DNA from: Scylla paramamosain
Lineage: Eukaryota; Arthropoda; Malacostraca; Decapoda; Portunidae
Direction of reading: 5' to 3'
Length of the DNA stretch: 64,000 bases
Assembly (NCBI RefSeq): GCF_035594125.1
Contig: NC_087156.1
Coordinates: 35,980,497-36,044,496, forward strand
Positions 61,480-64,000 of this stretch are shown piece by piece. The position numbers and the translations under genes are program-made. The notes under the pieces are model-generated. The model saw only the letters and a list, made by a program, of their open reading frames with translations, did not search any database and was not told the origin of the DNA. Numbering within the stretch: position 1 is the stretch's first letter; each line of letters opens with the position of its first letter.

Positions 61480-61704
61480 TTTTTTTTTTTTTTTTTTTTT
61501 TTTCAATTTTATGTAGGAGTGACACTGGCCAAGGGCAACAAAAATCCAATAAGAAAATATGCCCACTGAAATGCCAGTGCCATAAAAGTGTCAAAGCAGT
61601 GGTCAAAAATTGATGAATAAGTGTCTTGAAACCTCCCTCTTGAAGGAATTCAAGTCATAGGAAGGTGGAAATACAGAAGCAGGCAGGGAGTTCCAGAGTT
61701 TACC
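61480..61704 (-). mobile_element. Non-LTR retrotransposon 3' end, copy 15
   Basis: Coding remnant at 61603-61704; poly(A) of 24. Confidence 0.8.
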
Positions 61705-61860
61705 CTGCCTCCCCTGTTCTTGCATTACTGGGCTGCTGGACAGGTGGCACAGCCTCATGTGTGCCCTGTCTGTCCAGCACCCTGGCTATCCTTGTGGATG
61801 GGCTGGGCACACACTGAGACACAGCACACAGCAAGGGTGTAAACTGCACCTCACTGCTTT

Positions 61861-64000
<2,140 letters not shown>

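Overview
The window is eukaryotic and almost certainly arthropod. A decapod crustacean, probably a crab, fits best. Four things point there: an intron-flanked exon of a conserved Rab-GAP gene (TBC1D22), TTAGG-like minisatellites, extreme microsatellite density, and in every unit the 3' end of a non-LTR retrotransposon whose C-terminus (GKLWNSLP...SYDLNSFKREVSRHL) I associate with decapod genomes. The taxon call is inference. I see no bacterial operons, tRNA, rRNA or CRISPR.

Layout. Nearly the whole window is one head-to-tail tandem array of a ~3.43 kb unit: 15 complete copies plus a partial 16th, open at both ends. Phased at the first base of the window, copies start at 1, 3432, 6861, 10304, 13755, 17195, 20610, 24038, 37649, 41063, 44559, 47998, 51490, 54966, 58412 and 61861. 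Each unit holds, in plus-strand order: a CAGCA repeat; ~530 bp of unique sequence; a (CAC)n tract behind a good splice acceptor; two (TCC)n tracts; a TTG/CTG tract; (TCC)n; a long (CT)n; ~480 bp of unique sequence with an old 131-bp duplication; one 187-bp minus-strand exon of TBC1D22; a degenerate GGTTA minisatellite; (CA)n; a 5'-truncated non-LTR retrotransposon 3' end with poly(A), minus strand; and ~155 bp of unique sequence. Outside the microsatellites the copies are almost identical.

The exon encodes the part of the TBC domain with both catalytic fingers (IDIPR and YVQG). It is 187 nt, starting in phase 0 and ending in phase 1, so splicing any copy to the next gives a stop at the fourth codon. 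At most one copy can be used per productive transcript. None of the gene's other exons was found.

Copy 8 is broken at 25361-35348 by a rearranged Ty3/gypsy (mag-like) complex. Its left half is an LTR element encoding gag-protease-integrase with reverse transcriptase (RT) and RNase H removed in frame. This is fused at its 3' LTR, with no spacer, to an inverted near-copy, giving a palindrome with arms of 3673 and 3685 bp. To the right lie an RT-RNase H-integrase piece, a 28-bp integrase scrap and a gag 5' piece, joined at short microhomologies. A 147-bp stretch of the repeat unit is duplicated on the two sides of the complex. Part of copies 13-14 (53016-55077) carries 14 single-base expansions, which look like local consensus errors.
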